NCBI GenBank assembly: GCA_947054505.1
Contig: CAMRWU010000003.1
Coordinates: 1-64,000 of the forward strand
Length of the DNA: 64,000 nt
Direction: 5' to 3'
From: an uncultured Pseudomonadota bacterium
GTDB taxonomy: Bacteria; Pseudomonadota; Alphaproteobacteria; RF32; CAG-239
The notes beneath the pieces are model-generated. The model worked only from the letters and a program-made list of their open reading frames with translations. It made no database searches and was not told where the DNA came from. Made by a program: the position numbers and the translations under genes. The first letter of the stretch is position 1. The number at the start of each line of letters is the position of its first letter. This document shows, one piece after another, positions 9,083 through 16,990 of this stretch.

Positions 9083-11926
9083 ATGAGAAACAGACTTTTA
9101 ATAACAACCGCATTAGTCGGGTTGGCTTTTGCCTCTTCCGCGGCGGCTGAAGAAACTATCAAATATAAAGAATATGAACCGGGTGCAGTCATTTCGGCTG
9201 ACGACCTCGGACATAACACTTCAGATACCAGAATTTCCTTTATGGGAAATGCTGCGCTGGAGAAGGATGTGACAATGGGCAGTTATGTCACGTTGCACGA
9301 AAAAACAGCTTTGACCGGTGGCAAGAAATTGACTGTTGAGGGATATCTGACACAGACAGCCGCTGGATCGGATTTGTCAGGCATTGATGTTGAAATCAAA
9401 AAGGCTTCAGGTAAAGACGGAGAAGTTAATGAGGGTGAATTGGTTATCGGTAGCGATTTAACCGTCGGCAACTTGACGATGACTGATGGTACAGGCATTT
9501 GGCTTCATGAAGCCGGTGATAAATCTCTGACAACCGATAAGCAAATTACATTTAACGGTGAAACTTATGTTAAGGGAACAGAGGGTGTGGCTCTTGATAT
9601 CGACGGTGACGGTTCTTTGCTCAACAATGGGACATTGACGGTTCATAATGAGCTGACATCTGCCGTTAAGGTTGTCAATAATGGAACAATCGATACTTTA
9701 GCCGCTGTTGCTTTTGATAATGGGTATGTTTCAAACGGTGGTTATTTAGGGTCTGAAGAAGTCGACAGTACAATCAGTCTTTCCGGTGATGAGGCTTTGG
9801 ATAACGGCGCGCGCATTGTTGCCGCAACAGCGGATGGCAAAGGCTCTGTCACAATCAAAGATGCCGGCACAATTACTCTGAACAACGGTTCCACCATTGA
9901 CGCAATTGACTTGACGATCGATGGCGGTGAAGAGGGAACAACAATCACAGTCGGCGGCAATAACGCTTCTGCCGGACGCGGTGAAGGTGATCAGGCTTGG
10001 AGAAATAATTCTTATATCTTGAGTTATGGCGATGGACAGATTAGCAATGCGAACATCACTCTGAATGATGGCGGTCACCTGATGCAAGGTGCGAAAGGGA
10101 CGTCTGAAAATCCGACACCGGGAACAATGACATTGACCAACAGTACAGTGACATTGAACAACGGTTCGATGATGATTGCCTATCCGAATGAAGACACAAA
10201 TTCTTCTTTCAAATTAGCAGAGAAAACAACAGTTAACCTGAATGGCGGCGAAGTCAAATCCTTGCTGACTGCCGGTAGCGATTCTGTCGTCAATCTCAAT
10301 AACGCCAATTCTACAATTTTGGAACTGGCCGGCGAAGGAACATTAAACATCAATACCGATGCTTCAACAGAATTGTTCGGTCGCGATTCTAAAATTGCGA
10401 CAGCTAATGTTGCCAAGGGCACAACTTTTACCATCGCTGATGAAAGTGCTAAATTCTCTGCAACAGATATGAATGTTGAGGGAACTTTGGATGTTGGCGC
10501 CAACGAATATCAGGGTAATGTTGAATTAAAGGATGGTTCAACCTTGTCATTGCGCGTTGTTAACGGTGAAGATGCTGTTAAAAACGGTAATGTAACCGGT
10601 ACCGTAAGTTTTGGCGATGAAGCCTCATCAAATCTGAAAGTCATTTTTGATGATGGTGTTGATTTGGGCGATGACGGTAATGAATTGGCTTTGAATGATG
10701 CCATTAAGGCTGAACTCGCCAAAAAAGAGGATGGTCAAATAAAATTAGCAAACAACTTTATGTATGATTTTGCCGTTGACGAAAATGGTGCTGTGACAGC
10801 ATCTAAAGTCGGTAATGAAAAAGTGGCTTCTAATTTGGCCTCTGCCGGTGTTTCCGCAAACGCTACCGGTGCAGCTGTTGCTTTGGCAAGCGCTTCCGGC
10901 CTGAATGCTCAAGGTTCCGCTCTCAGTGCCGCTGTTAAAGGGGCTTTACAAGATGCTGATGCCGCTGCTGTTGCACAAATGGCTGAAGCTGCCGCTCCGA
11001 CAGTAGCCCCGATGGTGCGCACTATTGAAACCGGTATGCTCAATCAGGCTTATGGCGCTGTTTCCGGCCAGCTGAGTGGTGGTGTTGTCGCTTCTGCCGC
11101 GGAGGGTAAATCGGCTGGTGATAATGTCTTTGATCGTGCATCTGCTTGGGTTCGGACATTGTTTAACAAAACTGAATTGGACGATACCAACAAAGCCAAA
11201 GGTTTCGACGCAAAAACCAAGGGTATTGCATTTGGTGTTGATAAAGAAGTTGCTGATAACATCAAAGCTGGTATCGCTTATGCTTACGGAGATACGGAAG
11301 TTGACGGTCATAACCGCGACACAGATGTCGATTCACATACTTTTATGCTGTATGGTGAATACAAACCGAGTGATTGGTATGTCAACGGTATAGCCTCTTA
11401 TGGTATGTCTGATTACTCCGAAACCAAATACGTTGCCGGTGGTATTAAGGCTGACTATGATGTCAAAACTTATGGTTTGCAAGCTATGACCGGTTATGAC
11501 TATAGCGTCAATGGTTATGATATCACACCGGAAGCCGGTTTGCGTTATACTCACATCAAGCAAGATGCTTATACCGATACAGCAGGACAGCGTGTTAAGG
11601 CTGACGATATGGATGTCTTGACCGCAATTGCCGGAGTGAAGGCCGGTAAGAACGTTGTCCTTGACAATGGTATGACCATTCGTCCGGAAGCTCGTTTGGC
11701 AATGACCTATGATTTGGTCGATGCCGATAATAAAGCTGTTGTGAATGTTGGGGACAATACATACCAAATCAGCGGAGATGATTTAGATCGCTTTGGTATT
11801 GAGGCCGGACTTGGTGTCACCGCCGAACTGAATGATCAATGGGATGTTTCTCTTGGTTATGAAGGTCGTTTCCGTGATGACTTCAAAGACAATAGCGGTA
11901 TCTTGAGCGCTAAATATAAGTTCTAA
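9083..11926 (+). CDS. autotransporter (type Va) outer membrane protein
   Basis: About 947 residues from the ATG at 9083, which has AAAAGGAAAG upstream and opens directly into a signal peptide (MRNRLLITTALVGLAFASSAAAEE); an in-frame upstream ATG at 8999 is ignored. The passenger (about residues 25-560) is made of short repetitive strands rich in Gly/Asn/Asp/Thr (LTNSTVTLNNGS, NNGTLTVHNE), typical of a beta-helix. An Ala-rich linker (about 590-670) leads to a C-terminal beta-barrel of about 280 residues with the usual AWVRTLFNK opening, alternating strands (YGEYKPSDWYVNGIASYG) and a terminal Phe (SAKYKF). The barrel inserts in the outer membrane and the passenger is displayed at the surface. 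Architecture resembles rickettsial OmpB/Sca-type proteins; substrate or receptor is unknown. Flanked by its own promoter and terminator. Confidence 0.9.
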   Translation: MRNRLLITTALVGLAFASSAAAEETIKYKEYEPGAVISADDLGHNTSDTRISFMGNAALEKDVTMGSYVTLHEKTALTGGKKLTVEGYLTQTAAGSDLSGIDVEIKKASGKDGEVNEGELVIGSDLTVGNLTMTDGTGIWLHEAGDKSLTTDKQITFNGETYVKGTEGVALDIDGDGSLLNNGTLTVHNELTSAVKVVNNGTIDTLAAVAFDNGYVSNGGYLGSEEVDSTISLSGDEALDNGARIVAATADGKGSVTIKDAGTITLNNGSTIDAIDLTIDGGEEGTTITVGGNNASAGRGEGDQAWRNNSYILSYGDGQISNANITLNDGGHLMQGAKGTSENPTPGTMTLTNSTVTLNNGSMMIAYPNEDTNSSFKLAEKTTVNLNGGEVKSLLTAGSDSVVNLNNANSTILELAGEGTLNINTDASTELFGRDSKIATANVAKGTTFTIADESAKFSATDMNVEGTLDVGANEYQGNVELKDGSTLSLRVVNGEDAVKNGNVTGTVSFGDEASSNLKVIFDDGVDLGDDGNELALNDAIKAELAKKEDGQIKLANNFMYDFAVDENGAVTASKVGNEKVASNLASAGVSANATGAAVALASASGLNAQGSALSAAVKGALQDADAAAVAQMAEAAAPTVAPMVRTIETGMLNQAYGAVSGQLSGGVVASAAEGKSAGDNVFDRASAWVRTLFNKTELDDTNKAKGFDAKTKGIAFGVDKEVADNIKAGIAYAYGDTEVDGHNRDTDVDSHTFMLYGEYKPSDWYVNGIASYGMSDYSETKYVAGGIKADYDVKTYGLQAMTGYDYSVNGYDITPEAGLRYTHIKQDAYTDTAGQRVKADDMDVLTAIAGVKAGKNVVLDNGMTIRPEARLAMTYDLVDADNKAVVNVGDNTYQISGDDLDRFGIEAGLGVTAELNDQWDVSLGYEGRFRDDFKDNSGILSAKYKF

Positions 11927-11999
11927 ACAATGTGAGGTGTGTTGGGGTTTGTTCCGAACACACCGCCGCAAGAACTAAGTCAAAAACGTAAATTCCTTT

Positions 12000-12033
12000 G
12001 GCTGTCCGGTATTTTTTGCCGGACAGCTTTTTT
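12000..12033 (+). terminator. terminator after the autotransporter
   Basis: GCTGTCCGG (12001-12009) pairs perfectly with CCGGACAGC (12019-12027), followed by TTTTTT. Confidence 0.9.
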
Positions 12034-12036
12034 ATA

Positions 12037-12070
12037 CAAAAAAATCCTTGCACAATGGCAAGGATTTTTT
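12037..12070 (-). terminator. terminator of the accBC operon
   Basis: AATCCTTGC / GCAAGGATT hairpin with A-run on the plus strand, giving a U-run on the minus-strand transcript. Confidence 0.85.
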
Positions 12071-12118
12071 CTGAGCTAGCTTTTTTACTGGGGGTTTTTC
12101 TCCGCTTGTTAACTGTTA

Positions 12119-12191
12119 CCTGTCGCGCCACGACTGCAAACGGGACCTCTCCTCCGGCACTTATTTATCGCCACCACCCGCTGGGTGGGAC
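12119..12191 (+). repeat. dispersed palindromic repeat element, copy overlapping the 3' end of accC
   Basis: Core GTCGCGCCACGACTGCAAACG (12122-12142, 21 positions, one change from the copies at 19.34-19.44 kb) followed about 30 bp on by a small palindrome CCACCC-GCT-GGGTGG (12174-12188). The same core-plus-palindrome order occurs after flgE. The palindrome encodes the last residues of AccC (SHPAGGGDK). Confidence 0.65.
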
Positions 12192-13516
12192 ATGAATTTT
12201 TCCAGCCAGTGAATGTTGTACTGGCCATCAATAAATTCGGCTTGCGAAATAATATCCTGATGCAGAGGAATAGTGGTTTTGACACCTTCAATAACGAATT
12301 CCTCCAAAGCACGACGTGCTCTCATCAGAGTTGCATTGCGAGTTTTGCCACTGACAATCAGCTTGGCAATCATGCTGTCATAGAACGGTGGAATGCTGTA
12401 ACCGGAATAAATTTCCGAATCAACACGAATTCCCAAACCTCCCGGAGCATGCCATTCGGTGATTTTACCGGGGCAAGGAGCAAAAGTTGCGGGATCTTCG
12501 GCGTTAATGCGGCATTCCATAGCATGACCGCTGAATGTAACATCATCTTGAGTATAGCCCAAAGCGGCACCGCTGGCGATTCGTAATTGTTCACGCACGA
12601 TATCAATGCCGGTAACAGCTTCGGTAATCGGATGTTCAACCTGCAAACGAGTGTTCATTTCCATAAAGTAGAAACGACCGTCTTCAAATAAGAATTCTAA
12701 CGTTCCGGCACTGGTATAGCCGATTTTCTCGATAGCCTTACGAACGATTTCGCCGATTTCATGACGTTGTTGAGCATTGAGAGCCGGAGACGGTGTTTCT
12801 TCAATAACCTTTTGGTTGTTACGTTGAATAGAGCAATCGCGCTCACCCAAATGAACCACGTTTCCGTATTTGTCTGCCAAAACTTGCATTTCAATATGGC
12901 GAGGTTTTTGCAGATATTTTTCCATATAAACCACGTCACTGGTAAAAGCGGCTTTTGCTTCAGCTTTGGCCATGGTGAATGCTTCTTTCATTTCGGCATC
13001 GTTAAAAGCTATTTTCATACCTTTACCGCCGCCGCCGGCTGTTGCCTTAACAATAACCGGATAACCGATTTTATTAGCCCACTCAATGGCGTGTTCAACG
13101 CTTTCGAGCGCCGGAGAACCTGGGGTGACCGGCAAGCCTGCTTCTTCAGCGGCTTTACGCGCGGTAATTTTATCCCCCATCAGGCGCATTTGTTCAGCAG
13201 TTGGACCGATGAATGTGATGCCGTGTTCTTCGACCATCTCGGCAAAATCGGCATTTTCTGAAAGGAAGCCAAATCCGGGGTGAATGGCATCAGCACCGGT
13301 AATCAGCGCCGCGGAAATAATAGCTGATTTATTTAAATAAGAATCTGCCGAACGAGCCGGACCGATACAAACGGCTTCATCTGCCAAGCGCACATGCATG
13401 GCATTGGCGTCAGCCTCTGAATGTACCGCAACCGTCTTAATGCCCATCTCGCGGCAGGCACGGTGAATACGCAAGGCAACTTCACCACGGTTGGCAATCA
13501 ATACTTTTTCAAACAT
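12161..13516 (-). CDS. accC: acetyl-CoA carboxylase, biotin carboxylase subunit
   Basis: 451 residues. Carboxylates the biotin of BCCP with ATP and bicarbonate, the first half-reaction of acetyl-CoA carboxylase in fatty-acid synthesis. N-terminal biotin-carboxylase domain begins MFEKVLIANRGEVALRI; the ATP-grasp Gly-rich loop KATAGGGGKGMKIA (about residue 160), the EMNTRLQVEHPITE active-site stretch (about 290) and the C-terminal domain are all present. It lies 23 bp downstream of accB, as in most bacteria. Ribosome site AGGA upstream. The last codons (SHPAGGGDK) are encoded in a palindromic repeat also found elsewhere in this window, suggesting a replaced or extended C-terminus, though total length is normal. 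Confidence 0.97.
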   Translation of the reverse strand: MFEKVLIANRGEVALRIHRACREMGIKTVAVHSEADANAMHVRLADEAVCIGPARSADSYLNKSAIISAALITGADAIHPGFGFLSENADFAEMVEEHGITFIGPTAEQMRLMGDKITARKAAEEAGLPVTPGSPALESVEHAIEWANKIGYPVIVKATAGGGGKGMKIAFNDAEMKEAFTMAKAEAKAAFTSDVVYMEKYLQKPRHIEMQVLADKYGNVVHLGERDCSIQRNNQKVIEETPSPALNAQQRHEIGEIVRKAIEKIGYTSAGTLEFLFEDGRFYFMEMNTRLQVEHPITEAVTGIDIVREQLRIASGAALGYTQDDVTFSGHAMECRINAEDPATFAPCPGKITEWHAPGGLGIRVDSEIYSGYSIPPFYDSMIAKLIVSGKTRNATLMRARRALEEFVIEGVKTTIPLHQDIISQAEFIDGQYNIHWLEKFMSHPAGGGDK

Positions 13517-13539
13517 AGTTAAATCCTAAAACGTTATGC

Positions 13540-14028
13540 CTAATCAATAATAACCAACGGTTCGCCGTATTCGACAGGATCGCCGCCTTCAACCAAGATC
13601 TTGGAAACGGTACCTGATTTGTGAGCTTTAACCGGATTGAAAGTCTTCATAGCTTCAATCAAGCAAACGATATCGCCTTCTTTAACACTGTCCCCCGGTT
13701 TAACATAATTCGGAGAGTTGGGATCTGCGGCGAGGTAAACAACACCGACCATAGGAGATTTAACAGCGTTGGGACTTTTTGAATAATCTTCGTTGGCTGA
13801 CGGAGCGCTTGGAGCCGGAGCTGTTGCGGCAACGACCGGAGCTACTGGAGCAGGAACCTGAGCGGCAACAACCTGTTGCGGAGCTGCCATAACCGGAGCG
13901 GCGGCAGTCAGACCTTTGGACAGGCTGATGCGGCAACCTTCATCTTCGTATTCCAATTCGTTAAGATTACTTTTTTCAAGTATTTCAGCCAATTTGGCGA
14001 TTACTTTAGTGTCAATAGGATTAGACAT
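13540..14028 (-). CDS. accB: acetyl-CoA carboxylase, biotin carboxyl carrier protein
   Basis: 162 residues. Carries the biotin that shuttles CO2 between AccC and the carboxyltransferase. An N-terminal helical segment (residues 1-35) is joined by an Ala/Pro/Val-rich flexible linker (about 40-78) to the biotinyl domain (about 85-162). The biotinylated lysine sits in IEAMKTFNPVKA; the EAMKTFN variant of EAMKMMN is a form seen in alphaproteobacteria. First gene of the accBC operon, with accC following after 23 bp. The promoter should lie in the 14.03-14.2 kb gap shared with the divergent fliK operon. Confidence 0.96.
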   Translation of the reverse strand: MSNPIDTKVIAKLAEILEKSNLNELEYEDEGCRISLSKGLTAAAPVMAAPQQVVAAQVPAPVAPVVAATAPAPSAPSANEDYSKSPNAVKSPMVGVVYLAADPNSPNYVKPGDSVKEGDIVCLIEAMKTFNPVKAHKSGTVSKILVEGGDPVEYGEPLVIID

Positions 14029-14217
14029 TGGATTATTCTCTCTTCCATAGTTAATAAAATTCGCAAAATTCTTACCTCTTCATAAACCGTTTTTTTCAAA
14101 AAAACAATAAAAATAATCATTTTTTACTGATTTATGCCCATTTTTTAATGAAAATGACCTTAAAACGGGTGTTTTTTAAAAGTGTGTTGTTTGCATTTAA
14201 AATAGGGGCGATTTTTT

Positions 14218-14234
14218 TTGGCACGTTAATTGCA
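14218..14234 (+). promoter_or_regulatory. sigma-54 promoter of the fliK-flgD-flgE operon
   Basis: TTGGCACGTTAATTGCA: GG at 14220-14221 and GC at 14232-14233 with exactly 10 bp between, matching the -24/-12 consensus. The predicted start of transcription is near 14245, about 25 bp before the start codon. Class II/III flagellar genes of many alphaproteobacteria use sigma-54 with an FlbD/FleQ-type activator. Confidence 0.85.
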
Positions 14235-14270
14235 TATCTATCGGAAAGAAATTTTTTAAGGTGAAAAACA

Positions 14271-16178
14271 ATGGATGTAAAAGACGTAAATAATAGTATC
14301 GGACAGCTCCTTTTTAATAAAGGTACTGCGGTTAATTCGTCTCAGCAGGCTTTAGGTGCTGGTTTTGCCAATCTGTTAGCCGGACAGGTGACGATGGCTA
14401 TGGATATTGTTGCCAATCGTTCCTCCGCAGATAAATCTCAGGTTGATGTTTCTATGCCGAAAAAAGTGGTTGCGGATGACAAGAAAGCCGCTCCGGAAAG
14501 AGAGAAAGCTGTCGCGTCTAAAGATAAAGCTCCCGTTGCTGAAAAAAATGCGCCAAAGAAGAATAAAAAGTCAGTTGCTGAAGATAATTCTTCGTCAGCT
14601 CAAGCCAATGTTGTTGCTGAAAAAAATGTTCAACCGGAAAAGACAGTTGATGTAAGTAATCAGACGGAAAAAACTGCCGCTCCTGTGGAGGGTATTGTTG
14701 AAGTTGATGCGCCTGTTGCTTCTGCGGAAACAGTTGTCGATGTTCAGCCGATTGATGGCGGTGAGCCTGTGTGGAAAAATTTGACAATCAAAGCTGCTTT
14801 GTCTGGTGAAGAAAGTGTTGTTGCCACGTTTTCCGGTGATGATGTCTTTATGATGCCGGAAATGCCTGATTTGCAAACATTGGCGTCTCTGTCCAGCGTT
14901 TCTGTTTTGGACAGCGAAACCGGTGAGGTTAAAACGATGACTGGCGCTGAGCTTATGGAAAAGATTAAGAGCGCATCTGCAAGCGGTGATTTGTTTGTCG
15001 CCGGACGAACTCAAGGAAATATGGTTGAGCTTGTGCCTGTCATGGTTGCTGAAATGCCGACAGTTGTAGCTGAGCAAGATATTGAAACAGTAGTTGCCGA
15101 AAAAGTTTCTGACAAGGCTGTATCAGCTCCGCTTCAAGATGCTGAAGCCGTTGTAAAAAATGTGGAAGAGCTTCCCGTGGAACAGGTTTTTGCTCAAAAA
15201 GAAACAGTTGTTGCTGATGAGGCAGACGTCGTTGTTAATGCTGACAATCGCAATGCCGGACATAAGGTGGAAAAATTTGCTTATGTCGATGAAAAATTGG
15301 CTGAACAGGCCGCTCTTTTGGATGAGAAAATTTCCGCAGAACATAAGGTAAAAGTTGACGTTAAGGTCAATGAGGCAAAATTTGCCGCCGCTGCGACGGC
15401 GTCTGATTTGTTGCAAGATGATTTTGCCCTGCGTGACATTTGGGTGTCTGCGGATGAGGGGATGGTTAAGTCTGAAAATCCTGCTGTTCAGGGAAATGTC
15501 AATCAATCCGTTGCAACAGCTCAAAACAATACGGTTTTGAAGACTGATTATTTGGCGGCATCTCTGCCGGCGGCAGAAGCGGGTATCAAAGTTGTTGAAA
15601 CCGTGTCTGCTTCAATTAGCAATTCCGCCATGGCGGCTGAAACGGTATCCGCACCGATGTCACACGCTGTGGCTGGTGGTAGTAGCGAGTTTGTCAATCA
15701 GGCTCGTGCCGAAAATGCCAAAACAACAGAAACTTCTTTCCGTGATGTTTTGAAAGGCATGGAAAGAGAAGTCGTTGATCAGGTTAAAGTTAACATTACC
15801 AAATCTGCCGTTAAGGGGATTGATAAAATCAATATCCAGCTGAAACCGGAAGATTTGGGACATATCGAAATTAAAATGCAGATTTCCAAAGACGGAAAAT
15901 TACAGGCTCACATTATTTCAAGCCGTCCGGAAACAATGGAAATTCTGCAAAAAGAAATTCAATCGCTGGAACAGGCTTTCAATGAAGCCGGATTTGAAAC
16001 AGAGGACGGTAGTTTGAGTTTCAGTTTCCGCGAGGGCAATGGAGCCGGACAGGATAGTAATTCCGAACTGCGTAGCTTTTTGGGCAATATGTTCGAAGCT
16101 GACGAAGCGGTAGAAACAGCCGGCAACGATAATTTGGAATCTTGGAACCCTGCTCAGGGGCTCAATATTCGCGTTTAG
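14271..16178 (+). CDS. fliK: flagellar hook-length control protein FliK
   Basis: 635 residues. FliK acts as a secreted ruler that stops hook growth and switches the flagellar export apparatus to late substrates. The first 500 residues are low-complexity, rich in Val/Ala/Glu/Lys, as is usual for the flexible FliK N-terminal part. The conserved Flg_hook domain is at about residues 500-600 (QVKVNITKSAVKGIDKINIQLKPEDLGHIEIKMQ shows the family's LxPExLGxIEVxM core). It is longer than enteric FliK, which fits the long 750-residue hook protein encoded two genes downstream. First gene of a sigma-54-driven operon; flgD follows after 18 bp. Confidence 0.88.
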   Translation: MDVKDVNNSIGQLLFNKGTAVNSSQQALGAGFANLLAGQVTMAMDIVANRSSADKSQVDVSMPKKVVADDKKAAPEREKAVASKDKAPVAEKNAPKKNKKSVAEDNSSSAQANVVAEKNVQPEKTVDVSNQTEKTAAPVEGIVEVDAPVASAETVVDVQPIDGGEPVWKNLTIKAALSGEESVVATFSGDDVFMMPEMPDLQTLASLSSVSVLDSETGEVKTMTGAELMEKIKSASASGDLFVAGRTQGNMVELVPVMVAEMPTVVAEQDIETVVAEKVSDKAVSAPLQDAEAVVKNVEELPVEQVFAQKETVVADEADVVVNADNRNAGHKVEKFAYVDEKLAEQAALLDEKISAEHKVKVDVKVNEAKFAAAATASDLLQDDFALRDIWVSADEGMVKSENPAVQGNVNQSVATAQNNTVLKTDYLAASLPAAEAGIKVVETVSASISNSAMAAETVSAPMSHAVAGGSSEFVNQARAENAKTTETSFRDVLKGMEREVVDQVKVNITKSAVKGIDKINIQLKPEDLGHIEIKMQISKDGKLQAHIISSRPETMEILQKEIQSLEQAFNEAGFETEDGSLSFSFREGNGAGQDSNSELRSFLGNMFEADEAVETAGNDNLESWNPAQGLNIRV

Positions 16179-16196
16179 GTTTAGGGGAGAACCAAA

Positions 16197-16964
16197 ATGA
16201 CAGATTTAAGTGCAATTACCGGAGCAATTCAGACAGGGGCAACAAAAACGGCAAGCAGTAGCCAGCAGTTATCTGCTGATATGAACACGTTTTTAACCCT
16301 GCTGACAACTCAGTTAAAATATCAGGATCCGATGGATCCGATGGATACAGCCGAATTTACCAACCAGTTGGTACAATACTCCGCAGTTGAACAGTCAATT
16401 CAGATGAACAGCAAACTTGACAACCTGTTAAATCTGACTGTTTCCAACCTTGGAGCACAGGCAGTGTCTTATATTGGTAAAACAGCTCAAGTATTGGGTG
16501 ACGTTATGCCGTTAGAAGGCGGCAAGGCCAAGGCTACTTACACACTGAACAAAGATGTGTCTACTGTTACAATCAATGTCAAGGATATGTCTGGAAAGTT
16601 CGTCTACAGCACAACCGGAGACACGACAAGTGGAACTCACGAGTTTACTTGGGACGGAAAAGACAACAACGGCAGTCAATTGCCGGACGGTGCATATCAG
16701 ATTGTTGTCAGTGCAAAAGTGCCGGATGGTGATGCGGCTGCAACCGTAACCACTACCGTTTTCGGTAAGGTGACAGGTGTGGCCAGTGACAGCAATGGCG
16801 TTTACGTCGGGCTGGGAGATTCTGTAACAGCCAGTCTGGGTGATATTCTCACCATGCGCAATGATGATTATTTTGATAAAATTAATACAGGCGCCGGCGA
16901 TAACGACAATAACGAAACCTCTCCTGCCGATGGGGAAGATAACAATAAAACAGCTTCGGCTTAA
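16197..16964 (+). CDS. flgD: flagellar hook assembly scaffold protein FlgD
   Basis: 255 residues. FlgD caps the growing hook and is needed for polymerisation of FlgE. The N-terminal FlgD motif is clear (MNTFLTLLTTQLKYQDPMDPMDTAEFTNQLVQYSAVEQ, residues about 30-65), followed by the FlgD Tudor-like/Ig-like domains (about 80-215) with FTWDGKDNNGSQLPDGAY. The last 30 residues are Asp/Asn-rich. A GGGGAG ribosome site precedes the start. It sits between fliK and flgE, the usual order, with a 26-bp gap to flgE. Confidence 0.94.
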   Translation: MTDLSAITGAIQTGATKTASSSQQLSADMNTFLTLLTTQLKYQDPMDPMDTAEFTNQLVQYSAVEQSIQMNSKLDNLLNLTVSNLGAQAVSYIGKTAQVLGDVMPLEGGKAKATYTLNKDVSTVTINVKDMSGKFVYSTTGDTTSGTHEFTWDGKDNNGSQLPDGAYQIVVSAKVPDGDAAATVTTTVFGKVTGVASDSNGVYVGLGDSVTASLGDILTMRNDDYFDKINTGAGDNDNNETSPADGEDNNKTASA

Positions 16965-16990
16965 TTATTAAAAGTTTTAGGAGAAAAAAC

